Source: Amphirosellinia nigrospora (taxonomy: Eukaryota > Ascomycota > Sordariomycetes > Xylariales > Xylariaceae). Taken from it: 64,000 nt of DNA. Made by a program: the position numbers and the translations under genes. Shown here in pieces: positions 38,183 through 49,294 of the stretch (positions are counted from its first letter, which is position 1; every line of letters begins with the position of its first letter). The stretch covers positions 7,971,569 to 8,035,568 of the forward strand of contig SCHM01000002.1 in assembly GCA_004123355.1 (NCBI GenBank), given 5' to 3'. Under the pieces are notes generated by a model. The model ran no database searches, was not told where the DNA came from, and was given only the letters and a program-made list of their open reading frames with translations.

Positions 38183-40658
38183 ATGGGTCGCCCGCGCATA
38201 TTGTTCATCGACGCCTACGACTCTTTTAGTAACAATATCGTCTCCCTATTGACGACTGTCTTAGGGGCCGACGTCGACGTCCTACCTATTGACCCAGTTC
38301 ATCTTGATCCCAAGAAGGCGGGCTTTAACGATGCGCTGGGAAAGCTGGGTGAGGCAATATCATGCCGTCGTCTGCGGCCCGGGGCCTGGGGCACCTGACA
38401 CAGACAAGGATGTCGGGATCATGAAGCACATATGGGATCTCGAGGGAGCAAATATGGCGCCCGTTCTCGGGATATGCCTAGGCTTCCAAAGTCTAGTTGT
38501 CAGTTGTGGCGCAGTCGTGAAGAGACTGCAAACTGGTTTACACGGCATGATTCGAGAAATCGACCACCTAGACGCCAAACAGGACGGAAATATTTTCGTA
38601 GATGTGCCAACGTTCAAGGCGACGCTGTACCACAGCCTGCACGCAGACGTCGGACAAGAATCCGTCCCCGCGGGCGAGTGGCAAGATGCAAAATGGGGTT
38701 CTCCACCCATTTTCCCGGATCTCGTGCCACTAGCCTGGACGTATGAGGACCGGGGGAATATGGTTGAGCGCATCTTGATGGGCGTCAGGCATAAGAGCAA
38801 ACCGTTCTGGGGACTGCAGTACCACCCAGAGTCGGTCTGCACTGAGTTGACGGGTCACCAGGTCATCGTGAACTGGTTTCAGGAAGCGATGGCTTGGAAT
38901 TCAGCTTCCGGCCGAAAGCCTGAGACCATATCCCCTGAAACGAACGTCTCCGAGAAGCTCGAGACACATATGTTGGCGGAGGTTAGTGCGACCAATAGCT
39001 CTTCCTCGTGGTCGCGAGCCGATAGTGCCCTTTCTTCATTCGGTCTTGATGCGAAATACGTCTCCCACGCTTTAGACATCCCACTACACATCGAAGTGCC
39101 GGACGTAGTTGAGATACTACAAGATGGGAACAAGCAATTTATAGTCCTCGAATCGGCAAGCGCCAAATTAAAGAGGGCTGGGTTAGATGTTCGTGGACGG
39201 TATAGCATTATTGCTCTCGACGTGGACGAGGCGTTGAAGCTAGAATACAGGACAGGGGAAAGGCACGCCAATGCACGTTATTTTCCGACCCCTCAGGGTG
39301 CACAGGAAACGGTCGAGAAAGTAGAACTTGATCCAGGGCAGACGATATGGCAGTTCCTAGCAGGCTTTTGGACTAAACGCCGAATCCCGAGTCATGGGAC
39401 GCCAGACCCTTTCATAGGCGGCTTTATGGGCTACACGACATACGAGCTAGGGCTCGAGGGGATCGATGTCAAGTTATATGAAGAACGGCGTCATGATAGG
39501 GCAGATCTCTCCTTCGCCTGGGTGACCAAGAGCATCGTGATTGATCATCTAGAGGGCAACTTACGCATCCAAGCCCTTTCAATTTCGGAACTCGAGAGTC
39601 AGCGTTGGCTCGAGACTATCGCCGAGAAGCTCACATGCTCCCCCATCTGGTCAAATGCAATCCCAGCAAACTTCGGCAAAGTTCGCCAGAGCAATGAACT
39701 CACCCCACCACACACGCCCACGTCGGGACACGCCGCGCCCAAGATCTGCGTGCCCGCTGCGCCAGAATACGAGGCCAAGGTTCGCGCATGTCAAGACTTC
39801 ATCGCAGCGGGAGATTCGTACGAGCTGTGTCTCACCGACCAGACACTCGTGACGCGACCGCGGAGCCGCTTCGAAGGTTCTCTGCAAGCCCACGATAAGC
39901 ACTCATCCCCATCCTCATGGCAGCTATACCGCTCCCTACGCACGCGCCAGCCGGCGCCCTTCGGCTCATACATCCGGCTCGGCAGCGCGACGCTCGTAAG
40001 CAGCTCACCGGAACGCTTCCTGACCTTCGACAGCGCGGGGCTGTGTTCGATGCGACCAATGAAGGGGACAGTGCGCAAGTCACCCGCGGTATCGACGCTC
40101 GAAGCGGCCGAGAAGATCCTGCACATCCCGAAAGAAGAGGCCGAGAACCTGATGATCGTCGACCTCGTGCGGCACGACCTGCACCGCGTATGCGGGCCCG
40201 GAAACGTCAAGGTGCCGCACCTGCTCCAAGTCGAGGAGTACGCGAGCGTGTTCCAGATGATCAGCGTCGTCGAGGGCCAGCTGCCTCGCGCGAATAGCCA
40301 AGTCACGGGCCTCGACGTCCTCGCCGCCAGCCTGCCGCCCGGCAGCATGACGGGCGCCCCCAAGAAGCGGAGCTGCGAGATCCTGCAGGGCCTCGAGGGC
40401 CCGCGCGCGCGCGAGCGCAGCTTGTACTCGGGCGTCGTGGGCTACATGGACGCCGCCGGACGCGGGGACTGGAGCGTGACGATCCGGAGCCTGTTCCGAT
40501 GGGACGACGAGACCACCGCCTCCGATGTCGCGGGGGATATAGAGACGTGGCACATCGGTGCCGGAGGCGCCGTGACGGCGTTAAGCACGCCCGAAGGCGA
40601 GAGGGACGAGATGTTCATTAAATTGAAGGGGTCTGTGGGCCTTTTCGAGGAAGCATAA
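38183..40658 (+). CDS. bifunctional aminodeoxychorismate synthase (PabA-PabB fusion)
   Basis: Makes 4-amino-4-deoxychorismate from chorismate and glutamine, the committed step to p-aminobenzoate and folate. The N-terminal part is a class I glutamine amidotransferase: RPRILFIDAYDSFSNNIVSL, VVCGPGPGAPD, the nucleophile loop GICLGFQS (catalytic Cys) and YHPESV (catalytic His, Glu). The C-terminal half is a chorismate-binding PabB domain: FIGGFMGYTTYELG, GDSYELCLTDQ, SSPERFLTF, PMKGTVRKSP, DLVRHDLHRVC, PGSMTGAPKKRSCEIL and WHIGAGGAVTALSTPEGE. Start 38183 (MGRPRILF) is preferred to any upstream in-frame ATG because the family begins at this motif. A +1-type frame change occurs at about 38350 between LGKLGE and QYHAVVCGPG. 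It needs one extra or two missing bases, unlike most other breaks here. About 825 aa and no intron, as expected for fungal fusions. Confidence 0.92.
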
Positions 40659-41327
40659 TAGATGAGATATGTATATAGCTATTTATACATCAAGGGGGGG
40701 CTGTGAGCGGTGTACTGATTTGTTGAAGGTGGGCGGCGGGTATCGGTTCATGGCGGTTCAACAAACGTATCGCGCGCGGTTTAGCATAAAAGAATAGGGG
40801 TTACATTTTGTTCAACAAGCATGGTTTAGGGCGTGCATGGCTGCGGACGGTTCGGCATGCTAAAGGAGTTCAACATTTACAATGGGCGGGAGCATCTTTT
40901 CAACAACGCGGAACAGATAGTCGTGCGTAGTAAAGATTTTTGAGTCGTGGAAGCATGGCTTTGAAGGGGTCAAGGTTGGATGGGGGAGATGGTGATCGTC
41001 TTTCTGTCTGTTCCTACAATTCCACTCTCGACCTCACGAAGGCGGGTGACATAGCTAATCGTTCACTTCGAATAAAGCTATTTAAAATATATATCATAAC
41101 CCTCTTCCCAGATATCCGACAAATCGTAGCCTAAGGGGCCTTTGGCAATATTTTGCTATGTTGACTGATAGCTTCTGGGAAAGTCTACAGTGACGCCCTT
41201 GGCGTTTGTGTAATGATGAAGTGATTTTAGCATATCTTCACTTTATTGAATTCAGCGCTCATCTCATCATAAGCATTTCAACAATATACACATCATATTT
41301 GGGATACCCAAATCGTAGACAGAAATT
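40659..41327. other. intergenic between convergent PabA-PabB and glucosidase I genes
   Basis: 670 bp between two gene 3' ends. Short GTTCAACA/TTCAACAA motifs recur at about 40750-40900 (five or so copies). No gene supported. Confidence 0.5.
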
Positions 41328-43881
41328 CTATAGCTCGTCTCTAGCATGGCTGCCGCCGCCGTCGCTTAGTTCATCCATGGCCATCATCTTGACCACCAGA
41401 CTCGTCCAGCCAGTGAAATGCTGTGTTCGCTGGCCTGCGCCGGTCTCCGGATTATATTGCTCCCATGCGAATCCTGTCTCTTCCCAGCTGGTGTACACTG
41501 TTTGCACGAGGTTCTGACGGAGACGGTTATATAAACCCTTGGCTTTCGATGCATAAGGACCGTCTCGGAGGGCGTAGTTCTGGATGAAGATTAGCGCAAG
41601 GTAGGAAACACACAATAGAAGGGGGCTCACCTGGAGTTGCACAAGAGCAAGGTAGTTGATATTGATCCATACGGGACTTCTCCAATAGTTTTCATCCGTT
41701 CCGTAGAATACCGACTTCTTGCTCAAGCTTCGAATTCCGTATGGGCTGAAAAGTTCTTCTTCATCGCCAATAGTATCGAGAATCTTCCCAAGCTTGGCAT
41801 CGTTAGGCTCTAATAGACCCATCAAAAGGGAAATAGTGAGATATAGCCTTTGTGACAAACTAGAGAATGCTCCTCGAAGTCGTCGATAGTGGCATCGCAG
41901 AAGCTGCTCCTTTTCTCGGACCAGTGTAGGTCGACCAAATTATGGGAAATACCGTCTAGAGCCTTGCTGTATTCTTGGGCGTCTTGTGGCAAGCCAACTA
42001 TATCGGCTATCTTGGCCAATGTACGGGTCATCATACCCATCCAAGACATAAGATCAACATGAAGCTCGCCAGGATGTGGCGGTTGTGGCCGAGGATAATC
42101 ATCCAAACCGCTTGTTAAGCAGTGCTGAATAGAACGACCTCGCCATCGATAGGCTTCTTTATTTGAGTATGCCTCCCGGTCATATCCTTTGATGTCGCCA
42201 AACTGGGTCTTTTTGAACCACAAATACTGGCGACGAAGCAGGGGGTACAAGTTCCGGAGATACTCTAACCCTAACTCGGGATTGTCGACATAAGTACTCT
42301 GCAAGAAATCGGGGGCAGAGAGCCGCTCCCTGCCCGTTGCCTGGCTACCATTGGACTTTTGGAGTTTCTCCAAGAAAACTTCGAGGGTTAGGTATAACGT
42401 GGGCGGGTTAGCATAGTGCGGGTACTGGACCTGAAACTCTGCTGGCACTTTACTTCGGGCTTCATCGCCAAGAATTTGTTCCCTTGCGATCCAACCATCT
42501 TCGTCCATCAAATTGTACCAACTCTTTACAATCTCTAGCGCGAGATCTGTGTCCCAGTCGATGATAGGAAGTAGGTGAAACCCTTCATCCCAAAGGAATC
42601 CACGCGGGAAAAAGGGCCGGGATGGAATGCTTGAGAATAATTCGTACGGGCCCTCGGTTTGTTCCTGCTTACGGCCCCGCGCTTCTGCTGTCCCTTCCCA
42701 GAACCCTTCGTTCTCCTCTTCGTACTCAGGAGCATCGGATCGGTCAACCAAGTGCTGTCCGTAGAAATATCCAATACCTCCAGCCAAATTTGACAACATA
42801 CTCTTTCCGAACCTCTCGTATTCTACCGTGTTAAACGGTGCCTTAGGAGCGAAAATCTCCTTGAATCGATCGTTGAAGGCCTCCGTAGTCAGCTTGATCT
42901 CCCGTGACAGATCCTCACTCGTGACGTCCTTGCCAGCAGATTCGCTGGAATACAGCACGTCGAACTCAAATGAACCTTCGAATACTTTCTGAACGATCTG
43001 TATATTCCCGGATTTGGCGGTATTTGGCAACTGGTACACTTGCCACGGGGGTGGAGCGGTGTCTGGGCCATATTCTTTGATAATATCGTTCACGCCATCC
43101 TGAAGAGCCTGGAAAAAAGCCTCTTGGCCTGCCAGAGATGGTGAAGGGGCACTGTATCCGAGTGCACCACCGTCTTTTCCAAGTCTCTTTGTGCTGAGGC
43201 GGGATGGTCACTCGTTGGATGGGCACCTTTCCCTTTTGTTACCACGAGCTTGTATGCACCCAAATCCTTAGATGTCCCTGTGAAAGTTACGTCCTCATCG
43301 AAACCTGTAGGTGAGCCCTCGGTAATATCGATGGTCTCATCTAACCCCTCGGTAACCAGGTAAAAGATAACGGTAGTTTTGAGATCTGCCGGCGCATCGT
43401 CACGGGGTTCGCCCTTGATCCTTGCCGCCCAGCTTCCCCATGTGCGCCACCAGGAATCTTGACAAACATAGTAGTCATGTCGATCTGGTTCTTGGCATCG
43501 TGAATGGTCTGGACGCCGCCCTTACGAGTGTCGTACTCTTCCCAGCCATAGCCTGCCATGTCCTCATTCTGTTCGCAGGTGTACCGGACGTCTATACCAA
43601 GAGAAGTCAGCGCGGCCCCTGCCTGCTCCCAAATGGGGACAACATACTGCCTTGCACATCGACATAGTTATCAACCTTCACCCATGATAAAGCGGTGGCT
43701 ATGCTGGTCGGCAGCCTCGGGCGAACACCGAAATAAAGGTTGGGGCGGTACGGACCCCATAGAAGACTTTCATTATTCAAGCGGCCGATTTCGCTATGAA
43801 GGACCCCTTCATTATTTTTGTAGTTGCAGAGACCAGAAGAAAGAGAGACAGCCCAGCTGTCAATTGACTTAAGAACCCCAT
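41328..43881 (-). CDS. mannosyl-oligosaccharide glucosidase (ER glucosidase I, GH63)
   Basis: Removes the outermost glucose from Glc3Man9GlcNAc2 on new N-glycoproteins in the ER. Exon 1 is 43648-43881: a signal peptide (MGFLSQLTAGLSLFLLVSA), then LWGPYRPNLYFGVRPR. Intron 43592-43647 (GTATGT, branch CTGAC) joins VDVQG-NVRYTCEQNE. A late intron is 41580-41630 (GTGAGC, branch CTAAT). Catalytic-domain landmarks are RGFLWDEGFHLLPIIDWD, DEDGWIAREQILGDEAR, MSWMGMMTRTLAKIA, ENYWRSPVWININYLAL and a C-terminal HFTGWTSLVV. The protein ends in HARDEL, an ER-retrieval-like tetrapeptide, consistent with a soluble lumenal form. Frame breaks occur at about 43790, 43430 (G run), 43235, 43170 and 41827 (T run); the 43235 and 43170 changes are in the opposite direction to the others. 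Conserved sequence resumes after each. Confidence 0.9.
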
Positions 43882-44369
43882 GACAACATTGAGTCGAAGA
43901 ATAATGTTAGTCCTCGATCGCAATTATGGGATAGAATCGCAATATTTGTGAGACTTCTCAAAGCTCTAGAACTGAACACGGTTTTAGATTGTTGGTGGCA
44001 TCTTGGGAGGTTGCCGCTGTAGTAAGGTACTGGTACCTGTTATTGTGGGATAGAAAGCTCTTATCGATTAGATTTGACGTCAAGGTTGTTGCTAGAGCTC
44101 CGTTGACTGTGTGGGGGGCGCCTACCTGCCCCGCACTAGTAATGCATTAGGTAAGGTACAAGATAGGTAAGCCCCACTGTAAATATTCCGTTCCCAACAG
44201 CCCAGACGCATCCTTGCCAGCTGGGTTTCCCTAATCATTTGGATAACTTCGCGTCTTTACTTTATACTCACATAGACCTTCATACCCGCCGTCACGTATC
44301 AACTCCCAAAGACTTAATACATAATTCACGCGCAGTTTCAACGGCTCTGTATTTAATAATATCCACATC
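43882..44369. other. divergent upstream region of glucosidase I and snRNP27 genes
   Basis: 488 bp between divergent start codons. It contains TAGGTAAG motifs at about 44147-44172. Likely holds both promoters; nothing more specific is visible. Confidence 0.4.
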
Positions 44370-45254
44370 ATGGCAGACCATCCTCGTCGCGGTCGGAACC
44401 GCCCAGACAGCAGGGCGATGTGGGATGAATCCGACAGGCGCAACCAGCACGGCGGAGGCGCACGAGATAGGAGAGATAACCGTGATCGGTACCGGGATGA
44501 ACGACCCCGCAGCCGAGATCGTCGACAGCGAAGCAGATCGCGATCACCTATAAATGAACGACGCGATCGTAGAGACAGAGACAGAGACTACGATAGAGAC
44601 AGGCGACGGGGCCATGAGAACACACGAGACAATGCCGACGACCGCCATCACGACAAAGAAAAGGATCTAGAGAGAGAAAGGGGAAAGGAGAGAGATGGGC
44701 GCCGACGTGATGATAGTCGCGAAGAGGCTACAATACCAAGAGGTGCGACGCGTCTCGCCCCCAATATGATTAATCCTGACATTAGGGAAGGTCCAGTGCG
44801 GCGCGGAGATCCTCGGCGCTCTCCATCACCACAGCGAAGTCCAGTAGAAAGGCCAGGGCGTGCAACGCATGATCCATATTCACCGCTTCCGTCACGACCG
44901 AAGACGACAGGTAAAAGCTCGGGTCGCTCGTCAGTCAAAGAGGATCCAGACGGCGATGAAACAAACCGAAAGGGCAAGAAAAAAAAGAAGAATAGGGCGG
45001 CGGATAGTCCAGGAGATGAAGAAAGACGGGGAAGGACGAGGCGGGAGGATGACGACGCAGCGGACGCCATGGACGAAGACGAGGTTGAAGAAGAAGATGA
45101 GATGAGTGCTATGCAGGCAATGATGGGCTTCGGCGGGTTTGGTTCTACGAAGGGCCAAAAGGTTGCCGGCAATAATGCGGGAGGCGTATACAAGGCCAAA
45201 AAAACCGAATACCGCCAGTACATGAATCGTGTGGGGGATTCAACAGGCCTCTGA
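44370..45254 (+). CDS. U4/U6.U5 tri-snRNP 27 kDa protein (SNRNP27 family)
   Basis: Spliceosomal tri-snRNP component, nuclear. Single exon of 294 codons, unbroken. The N-terminal 200 residues are rich in Arg/Asp/Ser (RSRDRRQRSRSRSP, then RD/RE-rich), an SR/RD-type low-complexity domain. A Lys-rich patch (RKGKKKKKN) and an acidic patch (DAMDEDEVEEEDE) follow. The C-terminal 55 residues carry the family hallmark: MQAMMGFGGFGSTKGQKVAG followed by YRQYMNRVGDSTGL. ATG 44370 is the first in-frame start. It is one of the few genes here with no indel. Confidence 0.9.
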   Translation: MADHPRRGRNRPDSRAMWDESDRRNQHGGGARDRRDNRDRYRDERPRSRDRRQRSRSRSPINERRDRRDRDRDYDRDRRRGHENTRDNADDRHHDKEKDLERERGKERDGRRRDDSREEATIPRGATRLAPNMINPDIREGPVRRGDPRRSPSPQRSPVERPGRATHDPYSPLPSRPKTTGKSSGRSSVKEDPDGDETNRKGKKKKKNRAADSPGDEERRGRTRREDDDAADAMDEDEVEEEDEMSAMQAMMGFGGFGSTKGQKVAGNNAGGVYKAKKTEYRQYMNRVGDSTGL

Positions 45255-46085
45255 GTCCAGGCCGATAGACGCCAAACCGACCTTCTTGCGCCAATAAGCG
45301 TGTCATATTCGTAATGGTGTTAGAGGACCGTGTCTGAAGTTGCTTGCGCAGCTGAGCAATAGTTTCTAAACAGCAGTGGCTCCTTGGTTTCCCAAGTATT
45401 CGAACACATTTCAGCAAACAGAGGGTATGGTAGTGTGTATGAGCTCGCCAACCTGTTTAAACTCGTCTACAAAACACTAATAAAATTAAATAATATTTGG
45501 CCTCCGCTGCCCCGGCGAGTTTCACATATGACGTGGAATTAGGTTGCGCCCAAACACTACGTTGAACTATCTTTGCCCACCAAGAAAATTATACATTGGG
45601 TATAAAGCTAAGGCGGTATTAATTGGGCGCTTGATCCTCTGGTTCATCTTTCCATCATTTTGTTTCATCGAATTCGGCTTCAGGTGGCTGAGTCGACATA
45701 ATTCGTTCAGCCTAAAAAATTGCGTACCTATTCTCTATCAACATAGTATGCCACGATGTTTCGAAATAGTATTCGTATTTCCCTCTTCAGGGGTACTAGC
45801 TTGGGGATGAACAGCTTCTCCCAGCGCTTCGTTCCCCCCTTCATGGTTAGTATCATGCCCTCCTCCTATTTACTATAATTTTATCTCTCTCCGATACCCT
45901 TCCCGTCGGCTAGTTTCCCAGATTTACAAATTAGATTTCTGACTGGACCCGGAAAATAGTCTAAAAATTCACACAAAGAGAGCAGGGAGGGGACTGGCTC
46001 GTCGTCATCTGGTGGCCCATCTCAAGACTTACCAAATTTGCAAAGGCAACTGGTTAGCGTCGCCAGTGCACGCCCGAGTTCAGTC
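45255..46085. other. intergenic, no gene supported
   Basis: About 830 bp between snRNP27 and the coiled-coil gene. An 88-codon open frame at 45544-45810 has no motif. Confidence 0.45.
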
Positions 46086-46676
46086 ATGAGCCTCCGTTCA
46101 AGTTCGAGCACCATATCCCAAGATTACCAAGATGTCCGCGACCGAGGTCCTCTCTTCAACTTCGCCAAGACAGAGCTGGACTCCAATCCCGAGCACGCCA
46201 GGCAGCAGTGGCGTGACCTCTGCGTAGAGCAACAAGAGAAGCAAAAGATCGCCAACGACCTGTGGGAAGAGAACAACAAGCTCCAGGCGCGGTGCAAAAA
46301 CGTCGAGGCGGACAATAAGCGTATCCGAGCACAGCTCGCCACGGCCGACCAAGCACGCAAAAGTCTGGAGCAGGACGTCAGATGGCTCGAGGTGAACAAC
46401 GAACGTACCAAGGAAGCGCTCGCCGCAGTCACTCAGTCGTGGAAATGTGTATTCACGAACTACGAAAATCTCTCCGCAGACGTGCGGCGCACCAAGGGAA
46501 CAATACGCGAACTGGGACAGGTCCGGGAAGAACAGCGGGATGAGCTCGCTAGCTGGGAGGCTTGGGATGAGATGCAAAAGCGGACTTGCAGTTTTTGGGC
46601 TAATTTTGCTCTAGGTATGGCCCCTTGGGTCGCCTTCGGTCCCATCTTTTACCTCGTTTTCCATGACAAGTTTTAG
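46086..46676 (+). CDS. uncharacterised coiled-coil protein with C-terminal membrane segment
   Basis: Not recognised. A single exon of 196 codons from ATG 46086. Residues 1-15 are Ser-rich. Roughly residues 25-160 are highly charged with heptad-like spacing of hydrophobics (for example EEQQEKQKIANDLWEENNKL-like segments and KSLEQDVRWLEVNNERT), predicting a long coiled coil. The last 25 residues (FWANFALGMAPWVAFGPIFYLVF followed by HDKF) form one hydrophobic segment with a very short tail, as in tail-anchored proteins. Codon usage is GC-rich at third positions like the housekeeping genes around it. It has no splice signals and stands alone. Coding status is likely because the frame is long, clean and compositionally consistent; the function is open. 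Confidence 0.6.
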   Translation: MSLRSSSSTISQDYQDVRDRGPLFNFAKTELDSNPEHARQQWRDLCVEQQEKQKIANDLWEENNKLQARCKNVEADNKRIRAQLATADQARKSLEQDVRWLEVNNERTKEALAAVTQSWKCVFTNYENLSADVRRTKGTIRELGQVREEQRDELASWEAWDEMQKRTCSFWANFALGMAPWVAFGPIFYLVFHDKF

Positions 46677-47776
46677 ATTTTGTGTTTTTCTTGCTCATAT
46701 ATCGGCATTTCTGGGGGAGTTTTTTAGTGTCCTAGCGGATTTGAAGTCATTCTTTTTTCAACAGCACCTATCAATTCTAATATACCCTCATCACAAAATT
46801 GCAAAAGGCCAGCGTAAGAGCTCAAACTCAGAGAAGCACCTAGGTATCAGGAAACCCAACTGGACCTTGACACTCAGATGGGCCATAATAAAAGTCTAAC
46901 GAGGCTAGAGCTTATGCAGTAACACCGTGCAAAATGATCCAGGATAGAAAGCGACTTTTTAGGATTTTATACGTGACATCCTTCTAGTTTATAAGTTCTA
47001 TAATTGCCTTCATATGAAATCGAGCCTTAAAAATCGTGAGTGTAGGCTGTATGCTTAGGGTAAACTAAGGGGGAAAGGCCTCGTGCCGCTTATATAAAAG
47101 GCATATAGGCCATGAGTACTATAAGTCACCTCGAATCCTATAGGATATGTCGCAGGGAACTAATAGCGACATAAGATCACGGGATATTTCCTAAGCTCAG
47201 TAAGAGAAAGCTAAGATCGAGGAACTAAGATTGTAGGGAATACAACGTGGAAGCTAACCGGGGATCGCAACTGATCCTTGTGACATTTACTACTAGGTAC
47301 CGTCAGCATTTCCCAAGGGGTGAACAGCGACAGGTATATTAGGCAGTATGTTAGTCACGATAAGAAAAGCGAATCAGATCCTTATGGCGAAGAACGGCCA
47401 GGAGACGACAAGTGCCCGCTGGTACGAAGGTAATATCGGACTAATAACATGTTATATAGATCAGCTAGGATTCTCGGACAATCGTGAACTTTAGTGGGGC
47501 AGATCTTTAAATGCCCTCTACAAGCCTAACCCAACCACTAAAAATCCCGATTAGTGATGCGGGAACAAGCCACTGTGCTAGAGCAGACCCTTGCAGAACC
47601 AACCCAACTACACGGGCAGTCGTCTTGAAGCTTCACGGCCAGATATGATCTCGATGCACACTAGATTCACGAGGCTAACTAAAGGATTTGCGACAATTTG
47701 TAGAGATCCTATTGCTAGCACCTAGTGTACAAAATTCATACCAGCGTATCGAGAAAAAGTCGTGAAGCAGACCAAG
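46677..47776. other. TA-rich intergenic region, possible degenerate repeat
   Basis: From about 46980 to 47720 the sequence is rich in TA dinucleotides and stop codons in all frames. This composition is unlike the flanking genes and would fit a repeat-induced-point-mutated transposon fragment. No transposon protein, terminal repeat or target duplication is readable. Confidence 0.35.
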
Positions 47777-49019
47777 ATGCCATCATCGACGACACAATCA
47801 CATGCTCGCTCGCATGCGCTGCTATTACTTCAGAAGCTGCTCAATCTGCGCGATAGCGCCAGCCCGTTAACCTTGGTTCTCGATACTCTTGAACAGAGCG
47901 GGAAGCCCATATTACGAGAATTTATGAGTAGAGCACAGGTGAGAATTTTATATCTACCCTCCATGCATAACAAATGAGTTCGAAATAAGTAAAACTAACG
48001 CCAAGACCAGATATCGAAAACCAAGATCATATACATCTCCTTCGCCACCCCGAGGAAGCCCGCAGGCGTGGACATCTTCATCCGAGCGCGAGGGAAAACG
48101 GCAGAATCCCTGCGTTCAGAGATCATCTCACACTATCCATCCGGGCACACTCACAGTGAGTACCTAACCAGTCACAAATCCTCCCACCCACAAAGCTCAA
48201 AACCTCCCCTTCTATATAATCCAGCAAAACTAACAAAACACCCAGAAACCCTCCTAATACTCGACGAGCTAAACCCCCTCTCGAGCTCCATCCCCTCAGA
48301 CCTAGCCCTCTTCCTCTCCAGTCTAATCACGAGCCCCGCGCTCTCCCTCGTGTGCCTCTACCACACAGACGTGCCCCTATCCCCCCCATCCTCCTCCCCC
48401 TACGCCCCGCACCCGCTGACGGTCCTCTCGCACCTCGCGACGGCCGTCCTGCGGGCCTCCAACCTGCATCACGCCATCGAGCGGCGGCGCGCGCGGAACC
48501 GCAGCCAGCGGGAGCCGAGTTCGGGCTCGACGAGGGCAAGGAGGGGGTGCTCGTCGGCCTCGGGCTGCGGAACGGCAAGGTCGCGGCCACCGGGCAATCT
48601 GGTGCCGGGGGTGCAGCCCAGGGCCTAGTTTTGGAGATGGAGCTCCGCCGACGGAGCGGCCGGGCGGCCGCCGAGACATTCGTGCTCGTCCCCGGCTCTG
48701 GCCCCAGCGTAAAATCCCCCTCAGTACAAGCGCAGATGGCGAAACTGGAAATCACGTCGTCAAAACTCTACCTCCTCTCTGACCACCCCGCCTTCCTAGA
48801 CTCCGAGGCGGAGGGAGGATCCACACAAGGAGCAGGGGGGGAAGATGAGCCGGAGTCGACATTTAATCTAGGCTTGACGGAAAAAAAAGGCGGGACCGGG
48901 AGGGCATCGTGCTGCCGTACTTCGACGCGCAGACGGATATCGGCGCCGGTGAGGGTGGGCGGATATTGTACGACATGGGGCGCGAGGATGATTTTGACGA
49001 GGAAGAAGACGAGATATAG
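47777..49019 (+). CDS. Elongator complex subunit Elp5
   Basis: Part of the Elp4-Elp5-Elp6 ring of Elongator, needed for wobble-uridine tRNA modification. Exon 1 is 47777-47938 (SHARSHALLLLQKLLNLRD, then LTLVLDTLEQ), the intron 47939-48010 (GTGAGA...ACCAG). Exon 2 is 48011-48155 (ISKTKIIYISFATPRKPAGV), the intron 48156-48245 (GTGAGT, branch CTAAC). Exon 3 is 48246-49019 (TLLILDELNPLSS, LFLSSLITSPALSLVCLYHT). The core has a RecA-like fold without a full Walker A, as usual in Elp5. Frame breaks: near 48510 (before EFGLDEGKEGVLVGLGL) and in an A8 run at about 48881-48888. After these the family C-terminus follows: DREGIVLPYFDAQTDIGAGE then an acidic tail DDFDEEEDEI. ATG 47777 is the first ATG of the frame. 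It converges on the proteasome gene 275 bp away. Confidence 0.88.
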
Positions 49020-49294
49020 ACACGCATAACAGTCACCGGAAAGAAAGTAAACAAAGTATTAATGAACTCCAGCCCGATGTTGATTTTCGTGATATCTAGG
49101 TAGGTTGTATCCATTGTACACCTATCAACACCTAGTTTGGTGGAAACCCCACTCCGGCGACTCGGAGTGATATTTTGTTAACCTTGTAGGAGTAAATGTG
49201 CCTTTGGCTCCGTCTATTGAGGCCCAATGGTCCCATCCGATCTACAGGCGGAGCTGTATATGATTTTTCTAAGTTGCCATGCCACCTAACGTCA

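Noticed and set aside
39791-40553. Two minus-strand open frames of 157 and 190 codons
   Set aside because: Antisense shadows of the GC-rich PabB domain; no motif of their own.
44648-45223. 191-codon minus-strand Ser-rich open frame
   Set aside because: Reverse reading of the Arg/Asp/Glu-rich snRNP27 gene.
49132-49294. C-terminal extension of the proteasome subunit
   Set aside because: It appears only after a frame slip; in the correct frame the protein ends at ESMQVDE with TAA at 49295-49297.
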